This document shows, in pieces, positions 18,204-26,505 of a stretch of DNA of 28,435 bases (the stretch's first letter is position 1; every line of letters begins with the position of its first letter). The stretch is from Mesostigma viride (taxonomy: Eukaryota > Streptophyta > Mesostigmatophyceae > Mesostigmatales > Mesostigmataceae), in NCBI GenBank assembly GCA_009746045.1, contig RPFO01000175.1, positions 4,942,769 through 4,971,203 on the forward strand, written 5' to 3'. The notes beneath the pieces were generated by a model. That model saw nothing but the letters and a program-made list of their open reading frames with translations. It ran no database searches and was not told the DNA's origin. A program made the position numbers and the translations under genes.

Positions 18204-18780
18204 CTGTCGGACACGACCGCCTCCCGTAAATCGGGAACGCCCGCCGGCGCTACCAGTAACAGGCCGCGAGCCTGCTTCCTGCTGGCGATCCCCATCCTCA
18301 TCACAGATACGCCCGCCGGCGTTTCCAGTAACAGGCCGCGAGCCTCCTTCCTGCTGGCGATCCCCCTCCTCATCACAGATACGCCCGCCGGCGTTTCCAG
18401 TAACAGGCCGCGAGCCTCCCTCCCGCTGGCGATCCCCCTCCTCATCACAGATACGCCCGCCGGCGTTTCCAACGACAGGCCTCGAGTCTCCTTCACCAGC
18501 ACGCTGGCGCTTACCTCCCCCCCTTTTGTCTTCATCCCCCCCATTGTCTCCTCCCGCGAGCCTCCATCATCCCGACTGCGCTTTTTCCCTCCCCTTCCAT
18601 CTCCTCCCCCGTCCCTCTCCCCCTCCCCCTCCTCCCTCCTCCCCATCCCCATCCCCTTTCTCCCCCTCCGCCTGCCCCCCACCCACCCCGGGCGGGTGCC
18701 CCTCAGCAATATCCTCCTCCCCCTCTTCCTCCTCCCCTCTTCCTCCTCCCTCTTCCTCCTCCCCTCTTCCTTCTCCGAGC

Positions 18781-18824
<44 letters not shown>

Positions 18825-20359
18825 GAATGATGATCCCCGTCGTCTTCGTCGTCCACGACCACGGCAAAGTCCATGTCGACGTCTTGCCACCCATCTTCAA
18901 GAAGCCGATATTTGATAAGTCGGACCAGGCGCTTCCACCGGCGGATATGGGCGGGTAACCCGAACACCAGCAGAACTCTGGAGGGTCCCTTCAACAGGGC
19001 CTTGGTGATCTGGTCAACCACATCCCACGCGGCATACCTCAAACGGGAGGAGGGTAAGGGTATCTGGCTGTCGACCGGAATACAGTCTTGATCCCACTCG
19101 CGCAGGTTCCTCCACTTCTCGTTGCTGTCAGCTGTCAGGTCCAGCACAGCAAACGCCTGGTCCTTCAGCTTCCCAGGAAGGTCTTCAGACCCCGTGTACA
19201 ACTCGTCCACCACCTTCGTCACCACCAGATCCTTTCTTTTTTCGTTTTCCTTCCATGTCATTGTCCTGTATGCGATCCAGTCGGGTCCCATCTTCACCCC
19301 GTCCCAATAGGTGAAGGCTTCCAGCCTGTCCCACCACCCCCTCTTGGCCTTGGCAGTCCCCTCCTCCTTAGCCGCCGCCTGCACCTCCTCCTCCGCCGCC
19401 GCCTCCTGCTGTGGCACACCCAGCAGATGTTTGGTCTTCACCCCCAAATCGTCATACAAATGACGGGGGTGGGAAGCGAGCAGCCCTCTCGGGAACTTCC
19501 AGTCCTTCTGGTCGACCACTTTCCTTTTAGCCGGCGGAAGGTCCCTCAGCGTGAGAATGATCGCCCTCGTGGCCGTGACGATCACCCGCCAAAAGTCTCT
19601 GGTCAGGCGGCAGTCGGCGATGAACTTGTCGAGGTCCGTGGCGACGGTGCCCTTCAGCTTCACGCCAAACACGTGCTCCCTCACCAATACGGGGTCGAAA
19701 GTCCCGTTTAGTTGTTTGCAAGCGGCCATCAGCTCGGGGTTCTCCAGGAACTTGATGTGGGCGAATTGCTTTGCCGCCTCTATCAAATTCTTGGCGACTT
19801 CCATTATTTTTATCAGGTTGCTGGGAGGGGCCTCACAGGACATGATCGGCGCTTGGATCAGGCTGTCGAAGTACTGGAAACTCGCAAGTTCCCGATGCGC
19901 GGTGAAAATGGACAGTTCGTGCGCCTTGTCTTTAGGGCGCGTGTCAAGGAAGTCTTGCCGAGCCGCGATATCCTGTGCGATCGCCGGCTTGCCGTCGACA
20001 GCGGGCTTCAAAGGGTCCTCACACCAGAACAGCCAGCGCTGCATGAAGTTCTTCTGGTCCGGCCCCCACTTGTCCGTCTCTTCAGCCCCTCCTGCCTTGT
20101 CGCCTGCGCCGTCCCCTTCGGCCTTGGCTTGCTCTCCTTTCTGCCAAAAGGGCTTCACAATCGCCCAGATCTTGCCGTACAGAGGAGTTGGGAGAGACAC
20201 GCCCTTCCCTCTCTTGACGGGTCCATATGCCTGGTAGGCCCGGTGCACATCCCCCAGCGCTGAGCCCCACGTTGCCTTGGCTTGGGCTGTGTCCTCGGCG
20301 TTCATGGCGTTCCCGAGCTGCCTGACAACTTCGATCATCTTGCCGACTTGTTCGGTAAC
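18194..20359 (-). CDS. Large exon (F): unknown 721-residue segment with acidic and repeat tail
   Basis: This is the longest frame in the window. The acceptor GGGGATGCAG at 20,360 keeps phase with exon E (REQK then VTEQVGKMIEVV). The first ~490 residues look folded and mostly helical, with Trp-rich stretches (WGPDQKNFMQRWLFWCED; RGWWDRLEAFTYWDG), and match no family I know. At ~513 there is a run of about 15 Asp encoded by (CAT)n, then a ~90-residue Glu/Arg/Gly-rich tract. The last ~100 residues contain four 24-residue repeats of the form EARGLLLETPAGVSVMRRGI. The tail could be partly intronic, since it contains the intron hairpin core in inverted orientation. A GTG 60 nt upstream is not needed as a start. 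Confidence 0.7.
18235..18500 (-). repeat. Four 72-bp coding repeats carrying the intron motif core
   Basis: GCCCGCCGGC occurs at 18,239, 18,311, 18,383 and 18,455, exactly 72 bp apart, so each unit adds 24 codons. On the minus strand three units read GAAACGCCGGCGGGCGTATC. The 16-nt GAAACGCCGGCGGGCG is identical to the + strand intron motif at 25,148. The fourth, nearest the stop, is diverged. Confidence 0.95.
18779..18824. repeat. (CAT)n microsatellite encoding poly-Asp
   Basis: About 15 consecutive CAT triplets on the + strand, read as GAT (Asp) in exon F on the minus strand. Confidence 0.97.
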
Positions 20360-20615
20360 CTGCATCCCCGTAGGGCAACAACGCGCAGAGACACATCGAC
20401 AGTCCTCCCAAATAAGCACAACTCAACTGAGAACAAGAATACGACTGACAGAAACGCCGGCGGTCGCATCTTGACCAAAATATGGCATGCTAAGGTGGAA
20501 CATGAAAACCCCTTATAGAAACGCCGGCGGTCGCATCTTGACCGAACTAATGGCATACTGAAATTAACACAAGAAAACCACTTATAGAAACGCCGGCGGT
20601 CGCAACCTGGCTTAC
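20360..20615 (-). other. Intron (e) with three tandem motif units
   Basis: The donor GTAAGC at 20,615 and acceptor ATGCAG at 20,360 are phase-consistent (phase 0). The intron contains three copies of the hairpin motif (20,451, 20,518, 20,587) in 67-69 bp tandem units that share GGTCAAGATGCGACC and ATGCCAT phrases. Confidence 0.7.
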
Positions 20616-21164
20616 CTTCTGTTCACGGATCTGCCACCAGGTCGGCAGGATGGTCTCACCCTTGAGCATCTGCACGTCCACCCCCCCGAAATTCGTCCAA
20701 TCAGTTGCCCACTCCTCCAGCTTCGCCGCGGCCACGGTCTTCGTGACCTCCTGCTCCTTCCCTCCCCGCGCAACGACCCTGAGCTTTTCCGCCTTCATGA
20801 AACCATTCAGCATTGCCTGGTACCACACAGATCTTTGGTCCACCGTCATATTGTCGGTGACCAGTTCGAATTTCACCGATTTGATGAGTGTGGTAAAGTG
20901 GTTCCCGTCCAGCACGAGAAAGCCGCAAATGGCTGGCGGCAACGGTGTCTTCTTCTCGAGTGGAGCCATCTCCCAGGCGGACTTGCACAAACTGTCCAAA
21001 AGCGCGGCCTTTCTCACGTCCACGGGCTTAAGTGAGTCCAGAATATCGGCCGGTCCTGTCAGAACCGCGGTGGAAGCAGCTTCGGCCATTCCCTTGGCCG
21101 AGCTCGTTCGCAGGTAGATATCAATCTCTTTGTCAGTCATTGCGCGAGCGTAGCCAGCCTTCAT
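20616..21164 (-). CDS. Exon (E) of the large minus-strand gene
   Basis: This 183-codon frame runs from an ATG at 21,164 to the donor at 20,615 (QIREQK|GTAAGC, phase 0). It is mostly helical: TDKEIDIYLRTSSAKGMAEA, VDVRKAALLDSLCKSAWEM, FELVTDNMTVDQRSVWYQAM. No known family is recognised. Its first codon overlaps the stop of exon D in the -1 frame (ATGA), 8 nt after a run of seven G. The two frames are probably one protein separated by a homopolymer indel or a frameshift; a separate gene starting here is less likely. Confidence 0.6.
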
Positions 21165-21802
21165 TGTCCGTGCCCCCCCATCTCCCCGAAGAGTTGCGCG
21201 AGCTGACGCTGGGTGCCTTCCTTTTTCATCCAGTCATGAAAACTGTTGGGGCACCGGTCAGCCAAAAACTGGAACGAGTACCGCCACACAGGAATCACCA
21301 GCTTGTCGTGGCCGTAGTCGGACTCCGAGTTTGCAAAAATGGTGGCGTTCTGCTCGGCTCTAGACAGATGCAAGTCTCGTGCGAGGAGCTTCTGAGGCCC
21401 CACGAACAGGTTCCTTGTCCACACCCGATTTCGATGCACCAAGGCTTTGGACATCTCATCGAGGTCCCGAGGCTGAACGGCAAGCTGCTTCCGCAACCGT
21501 TTGCCCTTCGCGATCTCATCGTTCACATCCAGGATGTCATCATCATCCTGCGACACCGGGGACTTCTCCCATTTCTCAAGCAGAGACACGGGAGCATCCG
21601 CAACCTCCACCTCCTTTCCTTTCCCCTTTCCCTTCAGCGCCTTCCCCTTGTAGGTCGCAAGTGCTTCGGAGAGTCCCTTCTGGTGTTCGTCGACGGCAGC
21701 AGTCCACGTACTATCTATTTTCATGTTCTCGCGGCGCGCGTGCTGGTCGAGGCTGATTGAGTACAGGATGGCCGCGTGGGTCGCCCTCTCGGCCTGCACG
21801 TA
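21161..21802 (-). CDS. Exon (D) of the large minus-strand gene
   Basis: An acceptor CGCATCAACGCAG at 21,803 precedes TAC GTG CAG, and the frame is open for 213 codons to TGA at 21,161. Content: a helical start YVQAERATHAAILYSISLDQ, a Lys/Gly-rich linker (KGKALKGKGKGKEVEV), an acidic SQDDDDILDVNDEIAKGKRL, then a folded-looking part DKLVIPVWRYSFQFLADRCP. Phase 0 agrees with exon C upstream. The family is unknown. See exon E for the overlapping stop. Confidence 0.6.
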   Translation of the reverse strand, partial: YVQAERATHAAILYSISLDQHARRENMKIDSTWTAAVDEHQKGLSEALATYKGKALKGKGKGKEVEVADAPVSLLEKWEKSPVSQDDDDILDVNDEIAKGKRLRKQLAVQPRDLDEMSKALVHRNRVWTRNLFVGPQKLLARDLHLSRAEQNATIFANSESDYGHDKLVIPVWRYSFQFLADRCPNSFHDWMKKEGTQRQLAQLFGEMGGHGQ

Positions 21803-22244
21803 CTGCGTTGATGCGAAAAAATCAGGAAAGCATAACCAAAAGGAATAAAGTAAATGCCGATTGAGAAACGCCGGCCGTCGCAACCTACATGAAACCTGAA
21901 CCTCAACATCAAAGCCCCCCTCACGACAGAGGTATACTTACCTCGTTCCCCTTAACAATGATATGAAAAAATCAGGAAAGCATAACCGAAAGGAATAAAG
22001 TAAATGTCACACTTGAGAAACGCCGGCCGTCGCAACCTAGATGAAACCTAAACCTCAAGATCAGAGCCCCCCTCACAACAGAGGTACACTTGGCTCATTT
22101 CCCTCAACGATGCGAAATCAGGAAAGGAAGTAAGTGTTAGTCAAAAGGAAGTAAGTGTCACACTTGAGAAACGCCGGCCGTCGCAACCTACATGAAACCT
22201 GGACCTCAAGAACAAAGCCCCCCTCACAACAGAGGTAGACTTAC
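21803..22244 (-). other. Intron (d): three tandem copies of an exon-end/donor/intron unit
   Basis: The 442-nt intron joins exon C (GAG|GTAAGT at 22,244) to exon D (phase 0). It consists of three ~151-bp units. Each has a GTTGAGGGGAATGAG-like exon end, a donor or donor relic (22,244 GTAAGT; 22,093 CCAAGT; 21,941 GTAAGT), TACCTCTG, the hairpin motif (22,168; 22,017; 21,865) and CCTGATTT. Only the last unit ends in a usable acceptor. Confidence 0.8.
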
Positions 22245-22751
22245 CTCATTCCCCTCAACCGCTGCTGCTTCAGCCGCTTTCTTCGACCCCTTCGCGATCT
22301 TCGGAGACTTGTCCCGGCGGGCATCGTGTTCCTTCAACATCTTGATCAGAGTCTTGGCGTCCGCCATCGTCACCGTCTTCAGTTTACACTTCCTCTCCTT
22401 CCCTTTGCCCTCGAACAGGTTCTCCTCCATCCACTTTATCAAGGCCTTGGCGCTCGGGATCTCCTCAGGCTGTGTGGCGCCATCGGGCGCGCACGCATTC
22501 TTCACGATCAACTCAGCGACTTGATGGAGAGTCATCATCTGGTTCCGTACCTCAGGTGGGGCTGTTTCCGTTCTCACCTCGGCCACAACCCACTTTGCCA
22601 ACTTCTTCAGTTGATAAGCATCCGCTTGCTCCTTAAAGCGTGTCATTTTCGCAGTATCGCCGTCGCTTCCACCCGCGCCCTCTGACACAGGCTCACCGAC
22701 AGCGATAGCCCCCTCTCCCTGGAGATTTGCCCCACCCTGACGACCGGCTTC
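22245..22751 (-). CDS. Exon (C) of the large minus-strand gene
   Basis: This 169-codon exon lies between acceptor TTCTTGCAG (22,752) and donor GAG|GTAAGT (22,244), phase 0 at both ends. It is Gly-rich at first, then helical: MTRFKEQADAYQLKKLAKWV, VRNQMMTLHQVAELIVKNAC, PSAKALIKWMEENLFEGKGK, TMADAKTLIKMLKEHDARRD and an Ala/Lys end. It may be an N-terminal helical region of the same protein as exons D-F. An in-frame ATG 11 nt upstream of the exon edge (ATGTTCTTGCAG) could alternatively start a gene here. Confidence 0.6.
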
Positions 22752-22800
22752 CTGCAAGAACATTATCAACGGAAGATTTTTAATGTAAGAAAAGTGTAGA

Positions 22801-22820
22801 GAAACGCCGGCCGTCGTAAC
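22801..22820 (+). repeat. Intron hairpin motif, single copy in the 124-nt intron (c)
   Basis: The intron spans 22,752-22,875, with donor GTAAGT and acceptor TTGCAG on the minus strand. The motif reads GAAACGCCGGCCGTCGTAAC on the + strand. Confidence 0.85.
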
Positions 22821-22875
22821 TCTGTCAATTGAGGACGAACCTAAACTTTCAATTTGTAAGTCAACGGTAACTTAC

Positions 22876-22955
22876 CCTTCCCCCTCTGCAGTGGAACCAC
22901 CGTAAGATCCACTTCCCCTCCTGTCACCGCCCTCTTGCTGCTCGAACGGACTTCC
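22876..22955 (-). CDS. Small exon candidate (B), 80 nt
   Basis: It lies between acceptor CTATTTTTACAG (22,956) and donor GTAAGTTACC (22,875), both good matches to consensus. One frame gives REVRSSSKRAVTGGEVDLT, then VVPLQRGK. Its 80-nt length does not connect exons A and C in one frame, so either the splice choice differs from my reading, an indel is present, or a gene boundary falls here. Confidence 0.4.
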
Positions 22956-23082
22956 CTGTAAAAATAGCAAACGCGATTGTCCATTCACAAGAAAAAAATT
23001 ACTACAAAAATAAACAAGGATATACGCACGCAAACCTTTTCAATACAAGTAAACCGGAGAGGAATCTGACGCACTCATGTAC

Positions 23083-23139
23083 CTGGGTGCTTCCCGCCAT
23101 TGAGCGGGCTTCTCTTGCACCAACATCCTCTTGCCGGCC
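23083..23139 (-). CDS. Small exon candidate (A), 57 nt
   Basis: It has acceptor ATGTTCGCAG (23,140) and donor CAG|GTACATG (23,082). In phase with the upstream exon it reads GRQEDVGAREARSMAGSTQ. Another frame (AGKRMLVQEKPAQWREAP) flows better into exon B. The flanking introns of 121 and 127 nt lack the hairpin motif. Confidence 0.4.
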
Positions 23140-23260
23140 CTGCGAACATTTCAACGGAAAGTAAAAATCCGCTTAGTTGTCGGAAATGACATGTCTGGCG
23201 AATATTGCAAAAAAATGCGTATTGTATTTCACGACATCAATTTAATGGGCGGAGACTTAC

Positions 23261-23935
23261 GAAGATCGGCCCGCCACCTTCCAAATTGCCCAGCGTCATA
23301 TCGAAAACATCGAGGACTTCCCCTCCATCGACCCCCTTCCCCCTTCCCCTCTGCCGCGGCGGGGGCATATCGCCCGTCGCGACCGGCTTGGAAGTCGCGG
23401 GGGGATCCCTTGCGGTTGAGGGCACTGCGGCCGACTCGTGCACACTCTCCCCCCTCTTTTGGGCTACTGCGGCAGGCGCGGCATGGGAGGGCGCGGCGGC
23501 TACTGTCTCTGGCGCATTCTGAGCCAACCGACGCAACCTTAGCTCCTGCTGGAGCAGGGTTTCGAAACGAGGCATGAATGTGCGCTTGGAGGTATAAGGC
23601 ACCTTGGCGACTTCAGGTTTGTCATTAAGGATGTCTTGGTACAGCGCGAATTGCTGTTCACGAGTGCCATTCGCGAGTCGCTCAAACCGCTCAATCTGAA
23701 TCCGCTTAACCGGATCGTCCACCATCTCAAGACCACCGTGGTACTCATCCTTCCCAGTGACCGCGGCAAAGCTGACACCAGATTCCACCATTGGGGGCGG
23801 CGTGCCCTCCCTTGCACGCTTGTGAGGAGGCTGTTGTGGGGAGGCGCCTTGGGCCTGAACTGGTTGCCCTTCTGACCCTTCCCCCCTAGGGGGAGAGTCG
23901 CCGACCACCTGCGATGTAGGGCCGCCCTTTTCCAT
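23261..23935 (-). CDS. Pro/Gln/Ala-rich exon, unknown protein
   Basis: ATG at 23,935 directly follows a strong acceptor (GTTTTGTGTTGCAG). The 225-codon frame ends at a donor TTC|GTAAGT (23,260, phase 0). The N-terminus is disordered (Pro/Gln/Gly). A conserved-looking middle, FAAVTGKDEYHGGLEMVDD, then KRIQIERFERLANGTREQQF, is followed by helices and an Ala/Pro-rich tail, ending in VLDVFDMTLGNLEGGGPIF. The family is unknown. It may be the first coding exon of the large gene if the AG before ATG ends a 5' UTR intron. Confidence 0.6.
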
Positions 23936-23984
23936 CTGCAACACAAAACAAAAAAATTGGAAAAAACATACGAGTCAGCAGGAA

Positions 23985-24117
23985 GATGCGCCCCACGTCG
24001 CAACTCAATACAAAAAATGCATCATTATGTCAAGGTACAAACAACGTTATAATTCAGAATGAACAGAGATTCATAACAAGAGAACGACGCACTAAAAGAT
24101 GCGACCGCCGTCGCAAC
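23985..24117 (+). repeat. Two degenerate hairpin motifs between ORFs
   Basis: GATGCGCCCCACGTCGCAAC (23,985-24,004) and GATGCGACCGCCGTCGCAAC (24,098-24,117) keep the 3' half GTCGCAAC and spacing of the motif but begin GATGCG instead of GAAACG. Confidence 0.7.
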
Positions 24118-24157
24118 TTTCGTCAATTCACTCTCTATACAAACAACTCTATGTCCC

Positions 24158-24892
24158 TCATAAAGAATCAATTGGCAAGGAAATGCAAAAAAATTCCGTT
24201 ACCACCTCCGTCGACCCATAAGTGGTTCGCGAATGGGAAATCGCTGCTGATTTTCGGTCGAGCCCTTCACGGTATTTTCGAAATCTCGAGGCAAGGTTGC
24301 GCGGAAGAGGGCCCCCCTCAATCATGCGTGCGATCGGACTGGCCATGGAAACGGATACCTGGTTCCTGGACTGCCTTGCACGGTCAACCATCTTGAAACT
24401 TCCCCGGAGAAGGAAATCAGACGTCAGACGGTTGAATATGCGAACGTCAAGATTTGACCAACCCATCATCCATTCCACCACCTTCTCCGCGGCATCATGG
24501 AAGACCTGCCTCTCATCCGCCACTCCTCGAGACCCAAACACACAATCGGCCGTGTTATCGTCGTGCCTCTTAAGGCGAATGTTCACGTCCTCTTTGTCAT
24601 CATCCATTTCCGACAGCCGAATTACAGCCCTTTTGGCTCCGTCCACTCCATCCTCAAGAAGGACGTCCATCTGCGCCCCTCCCACACAATTGTTGTCAAC
24701 GTATTGTTGCAAATGACGGGAAATCATGTCCTTTCCAAAAGCTACGATGTGTTCCCCACACAGACCCATGTCGGTAATTGACAGCTTTTTACATTTCCTA
24801 TCCCGGCACTTCTTTTCGGGATCCTTCTCAAAAATCCGGAAAACAGCGTCCTGATATGGACGTCCCCTTATGTCGACCGTCAGACTGGACAT
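24158..24892 (-). CDS. Unknown protein with C-x4-C-x10-C-x2-H motif (copy 2)
   Basis: ATG at 24,892 directly follows TTTCGCAG; the frame has 244 codons. Cys29, Cys34, Cys45 and His48 (KKCRDRKCKKLSITDMGLCG, then EH) form a small putative zinc-binding motif with the same spacing as the neighbour at 25,173-26,039 and as the WRKY19-like zinc-finger repeats of plants. The rest is unrecognised: RAVIRLSEMDDDKEDVNIRL, FHDAAEKVVEWMMGWSNLDV. A possible donor (GAG|GTGGTAACG) just upstream of the stop would make it an internal exon. The upstream CGGCCGGTATGTT is shared with the neighbour, which suggests tandem duplication or a shared element. Confidence 0.65.
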   Translation of the reverse strand: MSSLTVDIRGRPYQDAVFRIFEKDPEKKCRDRKCKKLSITDMGLCGEHIVAFGKDMISRHLQQYVDNNCVGGAQMDVLLEDGVDGAKRAVIRLSEMDDDKEDVNIRLKRHDDNTADCVFGSRGVADERQVFHDAAEKVVEWMMGWSNLDVRIFNRLTSDFLLRGSFKMVDRARQSRNQVSVSMASPIARMIEGGPLPRNLASRFRKYREGLDRKSAAISHSRTTYGSTEVVTEFFCISLPIDSL

Positions 24893-25007
24893 CTGCGAAA
24901 CCAGAACATACCGGCCGCGAGTAGTTTATATTATTAAAAAAAACTGGCATTTATTAAGTCATCTTCATCTATTTATGCGAGCTAAAATTTGAAGAAAATG
25001 CAACAAA

Positions 25008-25167
25008 GAAACGCCCTGGGGCGCAACTTCCTCAACAACCACTTTCTACGTACAAACGAATGGCAATCACATCGACTACGATTGTCACTACATACGAATG
25101 TCCAGACAATATAATGTGTATGTAGAGGGGGGGCATTCAAGACCAGAGAAACGCCGGCGGGCGCAAC
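25008..25167 (+). repeat. Two intron hairpin motifs between ORFs
   Basis: GAAACGCCCTGGGGCGCAAC (25,008-25,027) and GAAACGCCGGCGGGCGCAAC (25,148-25,167) each form a CGCC/GGCG stem with a 4-nt loop. They lie in the 280-nt gap between the two C-x4-C ORFs, 140 nt apart. Confidence 0.9.
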
Positions 25168-25172
25168 TCATA

Positions 25173-26039
25173 TCAATATAGACTGTCCCGCGACTCGTTC
25201 CACTCTCTGCAGGTTTTGCAACAACCGATCGAGCGAACTCTCGGAACCTCTTTCGCCGCCATTTCATCGACACGAGCGAACATCTCTTCTTTGGCGGCCA
25301 CCAACTTTGCCTCCTTGTTGCCGGTGTCAGGATAGATTTCGGACCTCCTCGTCTTCATCGGGGCCACTCTCTCCAAATACTCTGCACACAGAGAATCCTG
25401 CTCCTCCTCCACAATCGCCTTCACGCCGGATACAATCGCTTTGGCTTTTGTTTCCACGCGAAAATCGAACTCTCGTTGAGTTATCAGCGGAATGTCGGCG
25501 AGTGCAAAACACATACGCCGATAAAGTTCGCTTACATCCGTGTCACGCGAGTCGGCAAAAGGTGTCGTCATCAAAAAGCATCTCAAGCTACTCCAACCAT
25601 TTTCTTGGGCGCCGGCAACGTAGCCTCCCTTTGCCAAGTCCGCACCTGTCGCGGAGTCTTTGACTATCCAATCTTCAAGGAAGTACTCGTCTCCCCTGGT
25701 GAAATCAAAATTTACACCCACGACCTCTCCGACAGTCATGTCCAGGCGAAGTCGCAGGGCCCCCCCCGCCAATCCAGGTCCGAGGGCGCCCGCCATTCCA
25801 AGTCCGCGACTGAGGGCATTTTCGATGTGACGAGAATGTTCTTCGTGCTTTCGGCAATACAAGTCAAATCCGAGAGCGGTTTTCTTGCAAGTGGACACAT
25901 CACACTTGCGCGGCGCCCCTATTGAGCGAGCAACACTCTGAATGACAGTGGCAACCGCTTGGTGTTGTTGAAGTCGTTGCCAATCCTCCATCAGGAGGTG
26001 ACTAGACGAATCGGACGAATCTTCCGTCGAACCGGACAT
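25173..26039 (-). CDS. Unknown protein with C-x4-C-x10-C-x2-H motif (copy 1)
   Basis: ATG at 26,039 directly follows TTGTCGCAG; an in-frame TTG three codons upstream is unlikely. The frame has 288 codons. A Ser/Asp-rich N-terminus and a helix (DWQRLQQHQAVATVIQSVAR) precede Cys46, Cys51, Cys62 and His65 (RKCDVSTCKKTALGFDLYCR, then KH). A folded-looking body follows (VGVNFDFTRGDEYFLEDWIV; SSLRCFLMTTPFADSRDTDV), then a charged helical C-terminus with a further CC.TC (IGCCKTCREW). It resembles the next ORF only in the motif and in the preceding ~20 nt (GGCCGGTATGTT). No known family beyond a possible small zinc finger. Confidence 0.65.
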   Translation of the reverse strand: MSGSTEDSSDSSSHLLMEDWQRLQQHQAVATVIQSVARSIGAPRKCDVSTCKKTALGFDLYCRKHEEHSRHIENALSRGLGMAGALGPGLAGGALRLRLDMTVGEVVGVNFDFTRGDEYFLEDWIVKDSATGADLAKGGYVAGAQENGWSSLRCFLMTTPFADSRDTDVSELYRRMCFALADIPLITQREFDFRVETKAKAIVSGVKAIVEEEQDSLCAEYLERVAPMKTRRSEIYPDTGNKEAKLVAAKEEMFARVDEMAAKEVPRVRSIGCCKTCREWNESRDSLY

Positions 26040-26150
26040 CTGCGACAAGTTACGATAACATACCGGCCCCGGAAAATAAAATTCAAAAAACGTTTTGAAA
26101 TTTTTTTATTGTACTTGTTTATTAATACGAAGGTTTAAATTTGGCGCAAA

Positions 26151-26170
26151 GAAACGCCCCAAGGCGCAAC
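26151..26170 (+). repeat. Intron hairpin motif, single copy
   Basis: GAAACGCCCCAAGGCGCAAC lies in the 164-nt gap upstream of the ORF ending at 25,173. The stem is CGCC/GGCG with loop CCAA; the loop differs from every other copy while the arms are kept. Confidence 0.9.
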
Positions 26171-26203
26171 TTGTCGAACAGCAATATGGCGATAAAACAT
26201 TAT

Positions 26204-26404
26204 CTATTCAATGTGCGATTGATGTGCTGAAACCTTCCAGACTTTGACACTGTCCGGTATCACCGGACTCGGACGAGGAGTCGAGTCGGAAGCGAGCCAG
26301 TAATCCTCGACTATTTTTTTGATGTACAATGGAAGACTCCTTCCATTATGTCGAAGTGTGTCGGTCCTTTGCCTTTTGGCCAAACTCTCCTTAACCTCCA
26401 CCAT
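26204..26404 (-). CDS. Small 66-residue ORF or exon
   Basis: The acceptor-like CCTCCTACGCGCAG ends at 26,408, three bases before the ATG at 26,404. The protein is basic then Pro-rich: MVEVKESLAKRQRTDTLRHN, SLPLYIKKIVEDYWLASDST, ending QSHIE. KRQR could act as a nuclear signal. The gap to the MYND ORF upstream is only about 100 nt, short for a gene boundary, which favours an exon. The family is unknown. Confidence 0.4.
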   Translation of the reverse strand: MVEVKESLAKRQRTDTLRHNGRSLPLYIKKIVEDYWLASDSTPRPSPVIPDSVKVWKVSAHQSHIE

Positions 26405-26505
26405 TTCCTGCGCGTAGGAGGAAAATGATACGTTATAAACATTAAACATTAAACATTAAATATAACATCATATAAACAAGTTATTACTCTACATTTCAAG
26501 TTTTT

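Noticed and set aside
18526-20263. Several plus-strand frames opposite the large exon
   Set aside because: They are shadows of the minus-strand frame; the splice sites and the long open frame all lie on the minus strand, and the Ser/Pro/His-rich plus translations reflect (CAT)n and GGA/GAG repeats.
20451-22187. Regularly spaced motif copies resembling a CRISPR array
   Set aside because: The copies sit in eukaryotic introns, the units themselves are tandem repeats rather than unique spacers, and no cas-like genes are present.
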